Positions 18,465-28,885 of a stretch of 64,000 nucleotides of DNA are shown piece after piece. Under the pieces are notes generated by a model. The model was given only the letters and a program-made list of their open reading frames with translations. It was not told the DNA's origin and searched no databases. A program made the position numbers and the translations under genes. Origin of the DNA: Chlamydiales bacterium (lineage in GTDB: Bacteria; Chlamydiota; Chlamydiia; Chlamydiales; Criblamydiaceae); NCBI GenBank assembly GCA_024233575.1, contig JACKPN010000005.1:124001-188000 (forward strand), given 5' to 3'. How positions within the stretch are numbered: position 1 is the first letter of the stretch; every line of letters starts with the position of its first letter.

Positions 18465-19580
18465 TTGCGTATCAACCGCTTTTTTCGCATCCCTTTGACT
18501 TATTATCGTTTCTCACAATACTCGCGCCGAATGATCACTTCAGTGACTCATTCGCAACTTGAAAGACAGCAAAAGATCAAGAGACTTGAGCAACAACGTC
18601 TTCCCAAGCATGAAGTGACAGAAGAAATTTACAGAGCTAAAAGAGCGGCTGACGAACACCTGCAAAGGTTTAAAAAATTAGAAAACACTCCACCTACCTC
18701 TTCTCCACTACTCTCTTTTATAGAAAAAATACTCAGCTATTTTTCTCCTAAACCTTTTGAAGAGATCTCCATACCCGAAAAACGAAGAAAAGAAGTAAAT
18801 CCAATCTCTGATAAATTAGGAGTAGGCGCTACGCTCCAAGGACATCGTCCTTATATGGAAGATAGAGTGTTATTCAGCAGCTTCATCGCCAAGATCGATG
18901 GATGCGAGATTGAAGTGTCCCTGTCCGCTGTTTTTGACGGACATGGAGGCAGCGCCTGTGCAGAACATGCGGTAAAAAACATCGCTGACATACTGAAAAA
19001 AAATCTTGAACAGTGCGAACGCAGCGATGAAGGAATTTGGAACGCTCTGACACAATCCTACGTCGAACTCACTGAAAGTTTTACCGAAAATGTGCCTGGA
19101 ACCACCGCCAATGTTGCTGTAATGATCGGTTCCGATCTCTGGATTGCCAATGCCGGAGACAGCACCGCTCTCGTCCTTGACGACCAAGGAAATATCATTC
19201 GACTGAGCGAACCGACACTCCTTTCCGACAACCGATACGCCGAAGAAGTAAAACAACGTTTCGGAAAAGTCGTCATGGATGAAGAACTACAGCTACGAGT
19301 CAATGGGATCTTAACAGTTCCTGTTGCCATAGGCAACCGCTGGGCAAACGGCGCTATCAGCTCCCGACCTTCTATAGTCAAACTCGAAAGTCCAAAAAAT
19401 GTGACACTCATCCAATACTCTGACGGTGTCGAAGCCAATCCGTTACAAGTCGTCAAACGCTTCCTCAATCTTAAAAATAAGGGCATGGAATTGCTGGAGA
19501 TTGTAAAAGATATTGCGGCAGCGGCAAAGCTCAACGGATCGAGAGACAATATCTCTGTTCTCATCAGATCTATTGTTTAA
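18465..19580 (+). CDS. PP2C-family Ser/Thr protein phosphatase
   Basis: 371 aa. A TTG start at 18465 is chosen because GAGG lies 7 nt upstream; the first ATG (18531) has no ribosome site. After a charged 110-aa N-terminal extension, the PPM motifs appear in order: GHRPYMEDR (metal-binding Glu/Asp), FDGHGG with Asp158, IANAGDST, and GSRDNISVL at the C-terminus. All metal ligands seem present, so it should be an active Mn/Mg-dependent phosphatase. The pairing with the kinase gene suggests opposing enzymes on one substrate set. The extension could be a secretion or targeting region. Confidence 0.88.
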   Translation: MRINRFFRIPLTYYRFSQYSRRMITSVTHSQLERQQKIKRLEQQRLPKHEVTEEIYRAKRAADEHLQRFKKLENTPPTSSPLLSFIEKILSYFSPKPFEEISIPEKRRKEVNPISDKLGVGATLQGHRPYMEDRVLFSSFIAKIDGCEIEVSLSAVFDGHGGSACAEHAVKNIADILKKNLEQCERSDEGIWNALTQSYVELTESFTENVPGTTANVAVMIGSDLWIANAGDSTALVLDDQGNIIRLSEPTLLSDNRYAEEVKQRFGKVVMDEELQLRVNGILTVPVAIGNRWANGAISSRPSIVKLESPKNVTLIQYSDGVEANPLQVVKRFLNLKNKGMELLEIVKDIAAAAKLNGSRDNISVLIRSIV

Positions 19581-19602
19581 AATTTCCTCCTGATTGCAAA
19601 CC

Positions 19603-19631
19603 TTGAGATCAATTAATTGCTAAGGTATGAT
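19603..19631 (+). promoter_or_regulatory. sigma-66/70 type promoter for alaS
   Basis: TTGAGA (19603-19608), a 17-nt spacer and TATGAT (19626-19631) lie 27 nt before the chosen alaS start. Both hexamers match the consensus at 5 and 5 of 6 positions. Confidence 0.6.
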
Positions 19632-19657
19632 TTTCTTGATTAATGAAGGTTTTTTCC

Positions 19658-22273
19658 ATGCAAACAGAGCAAATACGCCGCCAATTTCTTGACTATTTCA
19701 AAAAACACCGTCACTCCATCATCGCCTCATCCCCTGTCGTCCCCCATGACGACCCGACCCTCCTCTTCATCAACGCAGGGATGAACCAGTTTAAAGATGT
19801 TTTTTTAGGAATGAGCAAGCGCGATTACACGCGGGCAACCACCTCGCAAAAATGCATCCGCGTTGGCGGAAAGCACAACGATCTTGATAATGTCGGCCAC
19901 ACAAAAAGACACCTGACATTCTTTGAAATGCTGGGCAACTTCTCTTTCGGCGACTACTTCAAAGAGGAAGCGATCCAATTCGCTTGGGAGGTGTCGACAG
20001 AGGTGTTCGGCTTTGAGCCGGAACGGATCTGGCCGACAGTGTTCCAAACCGATGACGAAGCGTACGAGCTCTGGAAAAAATATGTTCCTGAAGAGAGAAT
20101 CACGCGCTTCGGTGAAAAAGAGAACTTCTGGGCGATGGGAGACACAGGACCCTGCGGCCCATGCTCCGAGTTGCTCTACGACCGCGGACCGGAGTTTGGT
20201 AATGCCTCTAATCCCCATGAAGATACCAGCGGCGAACGGTTCCTCGAGTTCTGGAACCTGGTGTTCATGCAATATAACCGCAACGACGAGGGAGAGCTGA
20301 TCCCTCTGCCTAAGCCTTCGGTCGACACCGGCGCAGGTATTGAAAGGGTTGTCAGCCTGAAAATGGGCGTGGAATCGGTCTTCGAGACTGACATTCTGAG
20401 TGCCTTGATTGCCAAAACGGAAAAAATCAGCGGCATTACTTACGCAGCGCATGATGAACGATCGGCAGCGTTCCGCGTCATCGCCGACCACCTGCGTTGT
20501 TTGGCTTTCGCCATCGCCGACGGCGCACAGCCTAGCAACGTCGACCGCGGATATGTTCTACGTAAGGTATTGCGCCGCGCGGTGCGCTACGGCCGTCAGC
20601 TTGGGTTGGAAGAGCCATTCCTCGCACAGATCCTCCCTGCACTGATCGATAAGATGGGCAGCGACTACCCCGAATTGGTCAAAAGCCGGCAGCGCATCGA
20701 AGAGATCTTAACGACAGAAGAGGAAGCGTTCATCCGCACGCTGCAGCGCGGCGGCAACATGCTGAACCAAATCATCGATCATGCAAAAACACACGGACAG
20801 ATGATCACCGGCGACGAAGCGTTCAAGCTAAAAGACACCTACGGCTTCCCCTTGGAAGAGATTCTCCTGCTAGCAAAAGACGCAGACCTGACGGTCGACA
20901 TCAACCGTTTTGAAACACTGGAAGAGGAAGCGCGCGAACGATCGCGTCAACGGCATAAAGTAACGAAACAGGAAGCATCGGAAAGCCTCTTTGAAGAGAT
21001 GACTCCCAGCAAGTTCCTCGGCTACAAAGAACACTCTGCATCAGGAACGGTGACAGCAATCGTCAGCAGCAACGCGCTGGTCGACAAGCTGTCCGAAGGA
21101 GAAGAAGGGATGATTGTTCTCGACCGCTCGCCGTTCTATGCAGAGATGGGCGGACAGGTCGGCGACACGGGAACGCTGCAAGATGGCGACAACTGCTTCG
21201 ATGTTCAAGATTGTGTGGCGCCATTCAAAGGAATTATCGCCCATGTGGGTCGTGTCGACAAAGGAACGCTAAAAGTCGGCGATACCGTCAGTGCCGCCAT
21301 CGATTGGGAACGACGTCAAAAAATCGCCAACAACCACACCGCTACTCACCTGCTGCACTGGGCATTGCAAGTCACACTAGGTGGACATGTCAAACAAGCA
21401 GGTTCTGTCGTCGACGCAACACGCTTGCGCTTCGACTTCAGCCACCACAAAGCGGTCACTGACGAAGAGATCAAAGCAATCGAAGATCTTGTTAACGACA
21501 AAATCCGCGAAAACAAAGATGTTGCCAACTATGAACTGTCGTACGATGACGTACTGAAGCGTGACGACATCAAACAGTTCTTCGGCGATAAGTACGACAG
21601 CACCGTACGCGTCATCGACATCGACTACTCCAAAGAGCTATGCGGCGGCACACATACCACCGCTGTCGGCAACATCGGCTATTTCCGCATCGCTAAGGAA
21701 AGCAGTATCGCCGCCGGCATCCGCAGAATCGAGGCCGTGACAGGTTCTGAAGCAGAAGAGTTGGCGCGAGCACATGAGCAAGAGCTAGGAGCCCTAGCCG
21801 ATCTGCTTAAGACACAGCCACAGAAACTGGCAGGACGCATCGAGAAAATGCTGGAAGAAAATAAGGAGCTGGCACTGCAGGTCAAGCAGATGAAAAAAGA
21901 GCAAGCAGCATCGCTGATGGGCGACGTTCTCAAAAAAATGGAAACGGTCAATCAGATCAACCTGCTGACCGTCGAATTACCGATCTCCCCTCAAGAGCTA
22001 CGCGATGTCGCCAACGACCTGATCGAACAGATGAAGTCAGGGATCCTCGTTGTCGCTTCAGCGCCGTCAACAGACAAGTGCCACCTGATCGCACGCGTCA
22101 GCGATGATATCGTCAGCCGCGGCATCAGCGCTGTCGACATCATCAAAAATATTGCTCCTATCGTCGGTGGCAACGGCGGCGGAAAAGCCAACAGCGCGCA
22201 GGCCGGCGGTACTGTTTCCGGAAAAATACCTGAAGCGCTGGCAAAAACACGAGAGCTGCTGAGCAATCTATAA
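19658..22273 (+). CDS. alaS: alanyl-tRNA synthetase
   Basis: 871 aa from the ATG at 19658 ([14 protein letters not shown]), preceded by GAAGG; an in-frame ATG 15 nt earlier is less well placed. Class II core with [15 protein letters not shown], the editing domain with [12 protein letters not shown] and the zinc site [13 protein letters not shown], and the C-Ala domain with [15 protein letters not shown]. It charges tRNA-Ala and clears mis-charged Ser/Gly. Length is normal (E. coli 876). It is followed by mfd after 2 nt, the chlamydial arrangement. Confidence 0.97.
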   Translation: MQTEQIRRQFLDYFKKHRHSIIASSPVVPHDDPTLLFINAGMNQFKDVFLGMSKRDYTRATTSQKCIRVGGKHNDLDNVGHTKRHLTFFEMLGNFSFGDYFKEEAIQFAWEVSTEVFGFEPERIWPTVFQTDDEAYELWKKYVPEERITRFGEKENFWAMGDTGPCGPCSELLYDRGPEFGNASNPHEDTSGERFLEFWNLVFMQYNRNDEGELIPLPKPSVDTGAGIERVVSLKMGVESVFETDILSALIAKTEKISGITYAAHDERSAAFRVIADHLRCLAFAIADGAQPSNVDRGYVLRKVLRRAVRYGRQLGLEEPFLAQILPALIDKMGSDYPELVKSRQRIEEILTTEEEAFIRTLQRGGNMLNQIIDHAKTHGQMITGDEAFKLKDTYGFPLEEILLLAKDADLTVDINRFETLEEEARERSRQRHKVTKQEASESLFEEMTPSKFLGYKEHSASGTVTAIVSSNALVDKLSEGEEGMIVLDRSPFYAEMGGQVGDTGTLQDGDNCFDVQDCVAPFKGIIAHVGRVDKGTLKVGDTVSAAIDWERRQKIANNHTATHLLHWALQVTLGGHVKQAGSVVDATRLRFDFSHHKAVTDEEIKAIEDLVNDKIRENKDVANYELSYDDVLKRDDIKQFFGDKYDSTVRVIDIDYSKELCGGTHTTAVGNIGYFRIAKESSIAAGIRRIEAVTGSEAEELARAHEQELGALADLLKTQPQKLAGRIEKMLEENKELALQVKQMKKEQAASLMGDVLKKMETVNQINLLTVELPISPQELRDVANDLIEQMKSGILVVASAPSTDKCHLIARVSDDIVSRGISAVDIIKNIAPIVGGNGGGKANSAQAGGTVSGKIPEALAKTRELLSNL

Positions 22274-22275
22274 TT

Positions 22276-25200
22276 ATGGATGAAACGGTCCGAAAGACGC
22301 TGGCGCAATCGGCAAAGCTGCAAGCGCTGGAACATGCACTGCGCGATGGTGATACCCTGCTGATCGAAGAGCTGTGGAACGCTCCGAAAGCGCTTGTCGC
22401 CGCTCTTGCACAAAGAGCGACAGGCAAACATATCCTCATGCTGACAGGCGCTAACGCCACAGAGATGCGTCTTTTTCATGACTTTATCTATTTTAGCGAC
22501 CGCCCTATCGTCGATTATCCGGCATGGGAAACGCTGCCATCGGAAAATATTGCCCCCAGTCCAGACATTGTCGGAGAACGGTACAAAGTTTTAAAAGCAG
22601 TGTCCGGCAACGGCGACCCGCACATCATCATCAGCAACCTGCATGCATGCCTGCAGAAAGTGATCGTCCCTCAACAATTCGATCAACTCTATGTCGAAGT
22701 TAATGTCGGTGATGCGTTCGGGTATCAGACGTTGATCGACAAACTTGCCGTGATGGGATACACCCGCCGCCCTGTCGCTGCCGACAAAGGCGAGTTTGCC
22801 GTGCGTGGCGGCATCATCGACATCTTCCCCGTGTCAACCCCTGAGCCTTATCGCATCGAATTCTGGGGCGATGACGTCGAATCTATCCGCACCTATGATC
22901 CGATCGGACAAAAGTCCGTACACAGTAGCAATGTCGTTCGGATCACCCCGGCAAAAGAGATGGAGTTCCTCGAGAATAGTAAGGAGATGGGGACGCTTCT
23001 CGACTATCTTGGCAAAGAAACAATAGTCATCTTCGACGACCTGCTTGCCCTTGAAGATCGCTATGCTTCCCTAGTGAACATCAGCGGTAAGGCATCAGGA
23101 AGCTTATGCAGTCTTGAGGAATTCCTCAACCTTCTTGAACCGATGCAAAAGATCTACTTGACACCGACGCCTATCGAAGAGCTTTGCGACATCCAGGTCC
23201 TCGAAAAGACCGATGGCAGCTTCTACTCCGACAGCATACCGATCCACAAGATTCGCTTCGAAATGTTCAACAGAAAACTTGAAGCCAAACGTTGGGTGCA
23301 TCCCTTCATCGGTGTCCGCAACTTCCTGTTTCCCGATCGAGAAGCCGATGCTGTCATCGGCGGCGATGACGTGCTGCTGGCATTAGGGCGTCTTGCAGAT
23401 AGCGACATCCGCCTTCATCTGCTGTATGGCAGCGGCTCCGAAGAGACAACGGTGCAAAAACGATTGCTCGACGCGCAAATCTCCCTGCCTCCGACAACAA
23501 CGTCAGAGATCGGTTATCTCTCTAGCGGTTTTTTTCTGTCTGACGATAAGATGATGGTACTGCCGATGACGGAGATCACCCATCGCTATAAAATCCGCAG
23601 GCAGAAGCTGCGCAGCACCTTCCACACAACGCCTTCAGAATTCTACGACCTCACACCGGGAGAGATGGTTGTCCATCTTAACCACGGCATCGGCAAATTC
23701 CTCGGCTATGAGCGGCGCCCCGACCACAATAACGTGATAAGCGAATTCCTTCTCATCGAGTACGCCAAAGGCAGTAAGCTCTTCGTTCCTGTCAGCCAGT
23801 CGCACCTGGTCTCCAAATACATCGGATCCAATGACGAGATCCCCAAAATGCACGAGATCGGCAGCAAGCGCTGGGCGCGTACCCGCGTCATCACCGAAAA
23901 GGCGATCATCGGCTACGCTAAAGACCTCCTTGAGCTGTATGCACGACGCGAAGTAGGCGGCGGCTACGCCTTTCCCAGCGACAGCGAAGACGTGAGTGCT
24001 TTCGAAGAAGAATTCCCCTTTATCGAAACTGAAGACCAGCTTGCCGCCGTCGATAGCGTTAAGCAAGATATGCAGTCGGCGAAAGCGATGGACCGTCTAA
24101 TCTGCGGCGATGTCGGCTACGGGAAAACCGAAGTAGCGATGCGCGCAGCGATCAAGGCAGTCATCGACGGAGGCAAACAGGTGACCATGCTGGTACCAAC
24201 GACGGTCCTGGCGATGCAGCACTATGAGAATTTCCTCGAAAGAATGGCAAACTTCCCGATCAATGTCGCCGTGCTGTCGCGCTTCCGCACAGCAAAGCAG
24301 ATAAAGGACACGCTGGAGAAAGTCGAGCAAGGCACCATCGATATCCTGATCGGCACCCACAGGATCGTCAGCGGCGATATCACATTCAAAAACCTGGGCC
24401 TCGTCATCATCGACGAGGAGCAACGCTTCGGCGTCCGTACCAAAGAGCATCTCAAGCGCATCAAAATGGGCGTCGACTGCCTAACGCTGTCGGCAACACC
24501 AATCCCGCGTACCCTCTACATGAGCCTAGTCGGTGCTCGCGATATGTCGGTGATCAGCACACCGCCGCACGACCGAATGCCGATCAAAACGATCATCGAA
24601 GAACCGCGCGATGCACTGATCAAAAATGCGCTGCTGCGCGAACTGGCACGCGATGGGCAGGCTTTCTTCATCCACAACCGAGTAGAAACGCTCCCCGATG
24701 TGGTGCTGCGCCTGAAAAAGCTGCTGCCCAAAGCGCGGATTGCCATGGTCCATGGCCAGATGCACTCCGACGAGATCGACAACACTTTCCATGCTTTCAA
24801 ATCAGGAAAAATCGATATCCTTTGCGCCACGACAATCATTGAGAGCGGCATCGATATCCCTAACGCCAACACCATTCTCATCGACCGCGCGGATACCTTC
24901 GGTCTTGCCGACCTGTACCAGATGCGCGGCCGTGTCGGCCGTTGGAACAAACTTGCTTATGCGTACTTTCTAGTGCCCAGACTACGAGCGTTGCCGGAGA
25001 TCTCCCGCAAGAGGCTGAACGCCCTCGCAGAGGCTTCGGGATATGGCGGCGGCATGAAACTGGCGATGCGCGATCTCGAGATCCGCGGCGCCGGCGATAT
25101 TCTCGGCACTGAGCAGTCGGGACATGTCAGCGCCATCGGATTCCACTTCTACTGCAAGTTGTTAAAGCGCACCATTCGCGCCCTACAAGGAAAAGGGCCA

Positions 25201-25566
25201 ATGCTATTTGCTGACACCAAAGTCGAGCTTGCTGTCGACGCACGCCTCCCCGACGACTATGTTAACGAGTCCAGCCTGCGAATGGAAATCTACCAGCGCC
25301 TTGGCGAAGCGATGGCATGGAAAGAGGTTGACGCGATCTACGAAGAGCTGCGCGACCGCTTCGGCATCCCTCCAGCACCAGCCAAATGGCTTTACCATAT
25401 CACACGCATCAGGATCTATGCGGCAGAACGTGGCTACACCCTCGTCAAACAAGACAAACTGACCCTGACGACAGAGAAAGGAAAGGGCAACATCACAAAG
25501 ACAATCCTGAAGATGCCCAACGACCCTGAAGAGGCTGAAAAAGTACTTCTGAAGCAATTGCGATAG
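22276..25566 (+). CDS. mfd: transcription-repair coupling factor
   Basis: 1096 aa. Mfd pushes RNA polymerase off lesions and recruits UvrA. The UvrB-homology modules lie at residues about 1-330, followed by the RNA polymerase interaction domain (TPGEMVVHLNHGIGKFLGYE near 460). The RecG-like motor has Walker A GDVGYGKTEVA, DEEQRFGV as the DExQ box, TATPIPRT-type motif III (LSATPIPRTLYM) and QMRGRVGR as motif VI. The TRCF domain closes the protein. It starts 2 nt after alaS and is almost certainly co-transcribed. No ribosome site is strong, which suggests coupling. Confidence 0.97.
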   Translation: MDETVRKTLAQSAKLQALEHALRDGDTLLIEELWNAPKALVAALAQRATGKHILMLTGANATEMRLFHDFIYFSDRPIVDYPAWETLPSENIAPSPDIVGERYKVLKAVSGNGDPHIIISNLHACLQKVIVPQQFDQLYVEVNVGDAFGYQTLIDKLAVMGYTRRPVAADKGEFAVRGGIIDIFPVSTPEPYRIEFWGDDVESIRTYDPIGQKSVHSSNVVRITPAKEMEFLENSKEMGTLLDYLGKETIVIFDDLLALEDRYASLVNISGKASGSLCSLEEFLNLLEPMQKIYLTPTPIEELCDIQVLEKTDGSFYSDSIPIHKIRFEMFNRKLEAKRWVHPFIGVRNFLFPDREADAVIGGDDVLLALGRLADSDIRLHLLYGSGSEETTVQKRLLDAQISLPPTTTSEIGYLSSGFFLSDDKMMVLPMTEITHRYKIRRQKLRSTFHTTPSEFYDLTPGEMVVHLNHGIGKFLGYERRPDHNNVISEFLLIEYAKGSKLFVPVSQSHLVSKYIGSNDEIPKMHEIGSKRWARTRVITEKAIIGYAKDLLELYARREVGGGYAFPSDSEDVSAFEEEFPFIETEDQLAAVDSVKQDMQSAKAMDRLICGDVGYGKTEVAMRAAIKAVIDGGKQVTMLVPTTVLAMQHYENFLERMANFPINVAVLSRFRTAKQIKDTLEKVEQGTIDILIGTHRIVSGDITFKNLGLVIIDEEQRFGVRTKEHLKRIKMGVDCLTLSATPIPRTLYMSLVGARDMSVISTPPHDRMPIKTIIEEPRDALIKNALLRELARDGQAFFIHNRVETLPDVVLRLKKLLPKARIAMVHGQMHSDEIDNTFHAFKSGKIDILCATTIIESGIDIPNANTILIDRADTFGLADLYQMRGRVGRWNKLAYAYFLVPRLRALPEISRKRLNALAEASGYGGGMKLAMRDLEIRGAGDILGTEQSGHVSAIGFHFYCKLLKRTIRALQGKGPMLFADTKVELAVDARLPDDYVNESSLRMEIYQRLGEAMAWKEVDAIYEELRDRFGIPPAPAKWLYHITRIRIYAAERGYTLVKQDKLTLTTEKGKGNITKTILKMPNDPEEAEKVLLKQLR

Positions 25567-25611
25567 CCATTTATTTGCATAGAAACATTATAGATGTTAA
25601 CGTTCAGTATA

Positions 25612-25626
25612 TAAGAGACAGTCTCT
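25612..25626. repeat. short palindromic repeat, copy 1
   Basis: TAAGAGACAGTCTCT, containing the perfect odd palindrome AGAGAC-A-GTCTCT. The identical 15-mer is at 30908-30922 and a diverged form (TAAGAGACATTCTCC) at 31638-31652. All are in intergenic DNA downstream of a gene end. It may be a dispersed small repeat or a weak hairpin. Confidence 0.6.
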
Positions 25627-25673
25627 AAGTTATCTCTCAATTCCGAAATTCTCTACGAATAAACCCATGTAAT

Positions 25674-26237
25674 ATGAATATAAACAAAAGAAAGTTGGCT
25701 TTTTATCCTGTTGAAGAGAAGCACCGCGGCATTATTCTTGATTGGTTTGATAAGACGCATGTAAAACAATGGTTTTATGGTGAAGGACTTGAAAATACCC
25801 GAACTAAACTCCATTTGTTTATCAATGGAATCAAGAACAATGGTGAATATTCATTTGAACATTGGATTGCGTACATCGATGATCAACCATTTGGGTTTCT
25901 TATGACATCTTTTGTTGAGGGACCTTATAATCCCGATGATCATATTAATAAATGGTACGAAGAAGGCAAAAAATTGATTACCTTGGACCTCCTGATAGGG
26001 GCTGAAGAGTATCTTGGAAAAGGTCTTGGGCACCAGATGATTCAGGAATTCTTGATAGAAAAATTCTCTCATGTTGACAGGGTGCTAATCGATCCTTCTG
26101 TATCAAATACAAGAGCCATTCATGTGTACGAAAAAGCTGGGTTTAGAAAAGTTGAGCAGTTTCCACAACAACATGATGATCCAAATCCGAGTTGGATGAT
26201 GCACTTAGATATGAAAGAGCTTTTGGAAAAAGGATGA
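25674..26237 (+). CDS. GNAT acetyltransferase, AAC(6')-like fold
   Basis: 187 aa. GCN5-related acetyltransferase with the acetyl-CoA loop LGKGLGHQMI (Q/RxxGxG/A type) and the C-terminal SNTRAIHVYEKAGF. The strand pattern and DPSVSNTRAI segment resemble the AAC(6')-Ib/siderophore-acyl group of the family. The real substrate could be an aminoglycoside-like amine, polyamine or peptide; it cannot be read from sequence. It has AT-rich codon use unlike mfd and no clear ribosome site. It stands alone, so recent acquisition is plausible. Confidence 0.82.
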   Translation: MNINKRKLAFYPVEEKHRGIILDWFDKTHVKQWFYGEGLENTRTKLHLFINGIKNNGEYSFEHWIAYIDDQPFGFLMTSFVEGPYNPDDHINKWYEEGKKLITLDLLIGAEEYLGKGLGHQMIQEFLIEKFSHVDRVLIDPSVSNTRAIHVYEKAGFRKVEQFPQQHDDPNPSWMMHLDMKELLEKG

Positions 26238-26353
26238 CACAGTTCATGTTTCCATTTTTACACACTCGTGCAGCGCTACCTTAGCTTTTATGTCGGCATT
26301 TACACCAAAGGGAAGGATGAATATACACTTTCAGTATATCTACCAACTACATT

Positions 26354-27184
26354 CTACTCCTGCTCCTCTTCGCGCTCCTGCTGCTGCTGATCGGAAAACC
26401 CCTGATCTGAGCGTTCTTCGGCATGGCAGACAGCAAACTGGATCTCTTCTTCTGTAGAAGCGATCATGATATGGACATGATATCCATGTTCCTTCATACC
26501 ATGATGCAGCATGTCTCGATGCTCAGGAGTGGAAAGCACCACCTGCGCTTCAGGAGTCAATCGCTCAAAAGTGATGTTTAACTCCCTTTTTGCGGTGTCG
26601 AACTCAGTAATGACAAGACGGGCTCCTTCAAAAAGCGGAGGATGCTTAAGCTCAATAATGATCTCGGTTCTGTCGACGGTGCTCACCTCTTGAACATGCG
26701 ACACCATCTGCGTGATCAACATCTCAATATCCGCAACTGCATGAACAGGCTGGTATGCCGTCTCTACAGGAATATTATCCTTCACATCAACAGCAAGGTC
26801 CACAGGAGCAACAGGAGAATGCACAACGGGACGATCTTCTTCACGAATAAAAACGCATACCTGCGGTTCTTCCTCTTCATCAGCAAGATCGAGAAAAATC
26901 GGTTTCTCTTCATCGATTTCTGTGACAATCTCTTCCCACTCCGCTGGAAGCTCTTCTTCCGCAACTACAGGTCTTTGCTCCCTCTGGAACATCGCCATTG
27001 GTGAAATAGATTCAGGGTTGGGAGCAGCTTCATGATGTGCTTTGGTTTGAACACGTTCTTTGGCCTCCTTCCATTTCTTTTCACAAGGAACACTTTTTTT
27101 CTTCAGAGGAGACTTCTTGCTTGAACGTGGACCTACGCTCTTCGCCGTATTAACAAATTTTTCACAGATATGGATATTTGACAT
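26354..27184 (-). CDS. hypothetical protein with FliK/SctP-like C-terminal segment
   Basis: 276 aa. Residues about 1-60 are basic and Ser/Lys-rich; about 60-150 are acidic and Pro/Val-rich, probably disordered. Residues about 165-235 (TEIIIELKHPP, RELNITFERLTPEAQVVLSTPEHRDMLH, GYHVHIMI) follow the beta-beta-alpha-beta pattern of the FliK C-terminal domain, as in flagellar hook and type III needle length regulators. The disordered N-terminus also fits that class. The last 25 aa are Gln/Glu-rich. No T3SS structural gene is adjacent, so the call is tentative. It is the last gene of a minus-strand run. Confidence 0.5.
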   Translation of the reverse strand: MSNIHICEKFVNTAKSVGPRSSKKSPLKKKSVPCEKKWKEAKERVQTKAHHEAAPNPESISPMAMFQREQRPVVAEEELPAEWEEIVTEIDEEKPIFLDLADEEEEPQVCVFIREEDRPVVHSPVAPVDLAVDVKDNIPVETAYQPVHAVADIEMLITQMVSHVQEVSTVDRTEIIIELKHPPLFEGARLVITEFDTAKRELNITFERLTPEAQVVLSTPEHRDMLHHGMKEHGYHVHIMIASTEEEIQFAVCHAEERSDQGFSDQQQQEREEEQE

Positions 27185-27256
27185 AGAGGACTTTTTTAGG
27201 AACTATTTTACGTCTTATTAAGATTTTATTCTACGACAAATACCTATTTGAATAGG

Positions 27257-28030
27257 TCATCCTATTGGCTTTTCACAAAAACGCTTTGGAATTTTTCCGA
27301 TTTCCGTTTCATAATAGACCCGTCCCGACCTGCCTAACGGCCTAGCACGGAAGACCCCTTCCAACTTGCCGCGATTAAAATTATCTCTTTCAAGATGGTC
27401 TTCATGCTTTGAGAGGTCAAAGTCAGGAAAAATGATAGTAAAGTTTTTATCAGGATTCTCTTTCCGCCATTTCCACACATTGACCCGATCGAGAGAAAGC
27501 TGTTTCAGCTCTTCAACCGGTGTAGCGTCTTCGATCTTCCAACAGCCCATTTTTAGCAAGACCTCTCCGATGCGGAAGCATACTTCACTAAAGGTTGTCA
27601 ACGGGGTAAAGACAATTTCGATCTTCTTCGTCGCAAAATCCTTTTCGTCTTGTAGTTGCTTAGGGATCACAAGATACTTGATCGCTACATGCATGACTTT
27701 ACTTGTCGGATTGTGAAAATGGATAGGGAACAATGTTTGATTGTTATGCACTCGAATCTGCCGCTCTAGCAGCGCGCATTGGCGTGCAAGGACGATATCT
27801 TCAACGTCATTGACGTTCTTAAGTTCCTGCGCAATGACAGCAACAACGGAAGACAAATGCCAAGAACGCGAACGTTCGATCAGCCATTCGCTAAACCAAG
27901 GAATACAAACATCACGATGATCTTCAACGACAAGTTTGCCATTTTCTACTCGTAAATATTTCCTACGATTGTCGAAATCGTAGTTCAAAAACGTCTGTAA
28001 ATTCCTGCTGTATGTACATGAGGTCATCAT
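27257..28030 (-). CDS. hypothetical protein
   Basis: 257 aa, not recognised. No signal peptide or transmembrane helix. Mixed alpha/beta composition with many aromatic and basic residues, and the basic tail has several Arg/Lys. It begins 6 nt after amn on the same strand, suggesting one transcript with amn. Two adjacent ATG codons at the start leave a one-codon ambiguity. Confidence 0.7.
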   Translation of the reverse strand: MMTSCTYSRNLQTFLNYDFDNRRKYLRVENGKLVVEDHRDVCIPWFSEWLIERSRSWHLSSVVAVIAQELKNVNDVEDIVLARQCALLERQIRVHNNQTLFPIHFHNPTSKVMHVAIKYLVIPKQLQDEKDFATKKIEIVFTPLTTFSEVCFRIGEVLLKMGCWKIEDATPVEELKQLSLDRVNVWKWRKENPDKNFTIIFPDFDLSKHEDHLERDNFNRGKLEGVFRARPLGRSGRVYYETEIGKIPKRFCEKPIG

Positions 28031-28036
28031 TGTATC

Positions 28037-28885
28037 CTACTCCGTGTTATTTTCCTCAAACCGACGCCGCGCACCGCGAAAGACTCCTTTAGCTTGATGT
28101 TTCAATGCCTCATCAAGGGCTTCCATGACACGCACGCCTTTTTCCACATGGTCGGGTGTGTATTTGGAAAACACTAATTTTGCGCTGGATTTTGTTTTGA
28201 TTCCCTCCGGACTCAGTGGCAGGTCGGAGATCAGTAATAACGCTCCGAGGGGTAGTTTATGATAATAGCTTGCTGTAAACAGCGTCGCGCACTCCATTTC
28301 AATGGCTTGCGGGCGCGTCTGTTCCAGCCTCTTTCGAAACTCTTTATTGAACTCCCAAAAACGTATGTTTGTCGTATGAGTGATACCGATATGATATCTG
28401 TTGCTCTCCAACTCCATCACATTGGTCACCATCTTCTGGACAAGGAAATTGGCCAACGAAGGAACTTCCTCAGGGAAGTAGAAGTCTGACGTTCCCTCGG
28501 CACGGATGCTAGCGACAGGAACGAAGTAGTCCCCTACTTCATACTGTCGACGAAGTCCACCGCACATTCCCAGCATCAGGCTTGCCTTAACAGGCAGGTT
28601 GGCGCAGAGGTCGATCACTAGCGCCGCTGCCGGCGAGCCGATCTTGAAGTCGAGGATACTGATTTTCTCTTCAACGGAATGGGCAACTTTAAACATCGAC
28701 CCTTCAACAGCGGGGATGTTGCGGCTTTCGGCAAAATAATCCACATACTGAGGAAAGTTGGTCAACAGAAGATAGGGCTGGAAATCGCTGACCTGTGATC
28801 CTGAATATCGCTCTAACGTGTCGCGAGCAATCTGTTCTTCGCGAGCAATATCCAACAATTGATCGATGTTTTCCTTATGCATCAT
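28037..28885 (-). CDS. amn: AMP nucleosidase (short form)
   Basis: 282 aa from the ATG at 28885, whose first bases overlap the preceding stop (ATGA). Hydrolyses AMP to adenine and ribose 5-phosphate. The nucleoside phosphorylase-like fold shows GMCGGLR near residue 110, the EMECATLF metal/substrate Glu segment, and LISDLPLSPEGIK with the catalytic Asp. E. coli Amn is about 484 aa; the N-terminal domain is missing here, as in known chlamydial Amn. Adjacent to efp in Chlamydia too, which supports orthology. The exact nucleotide specificity is inferred from the family. Confidence 0.88.
   Translation of the reverse strand: MMHKENIDQLLDIAREEQIARDTLERYSGSQVSDFQPYLLLTNFPQYVDYFAESRNIPAVEGSMFKVAHSVEEKISILDFKIGSPAAALVIDLCANLPVKASLMLGMCGGLRRQYEVGDYFVPVASIRAEGTSDFYFPEEVPSLANFLVQKMVTNVMELESNRYHIGITHTTNIRFWEFNKEFRKRLEQTRPQAIEMECATLFTASYYHKLPLGALLLISDLPLSPEGIKTKSSAKLVFSKYTPDHVEKGVRVMEALDEALKHQAKGVFRGARRRFEENNTE

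Noticed and set aside
25674..26237. Calling the GNAT an aminoglycoside resistance gene
   Set aside because: The fold resembles AAC(6') enzymes, but substrate residues cannot be judged and there is no resistance-island context.
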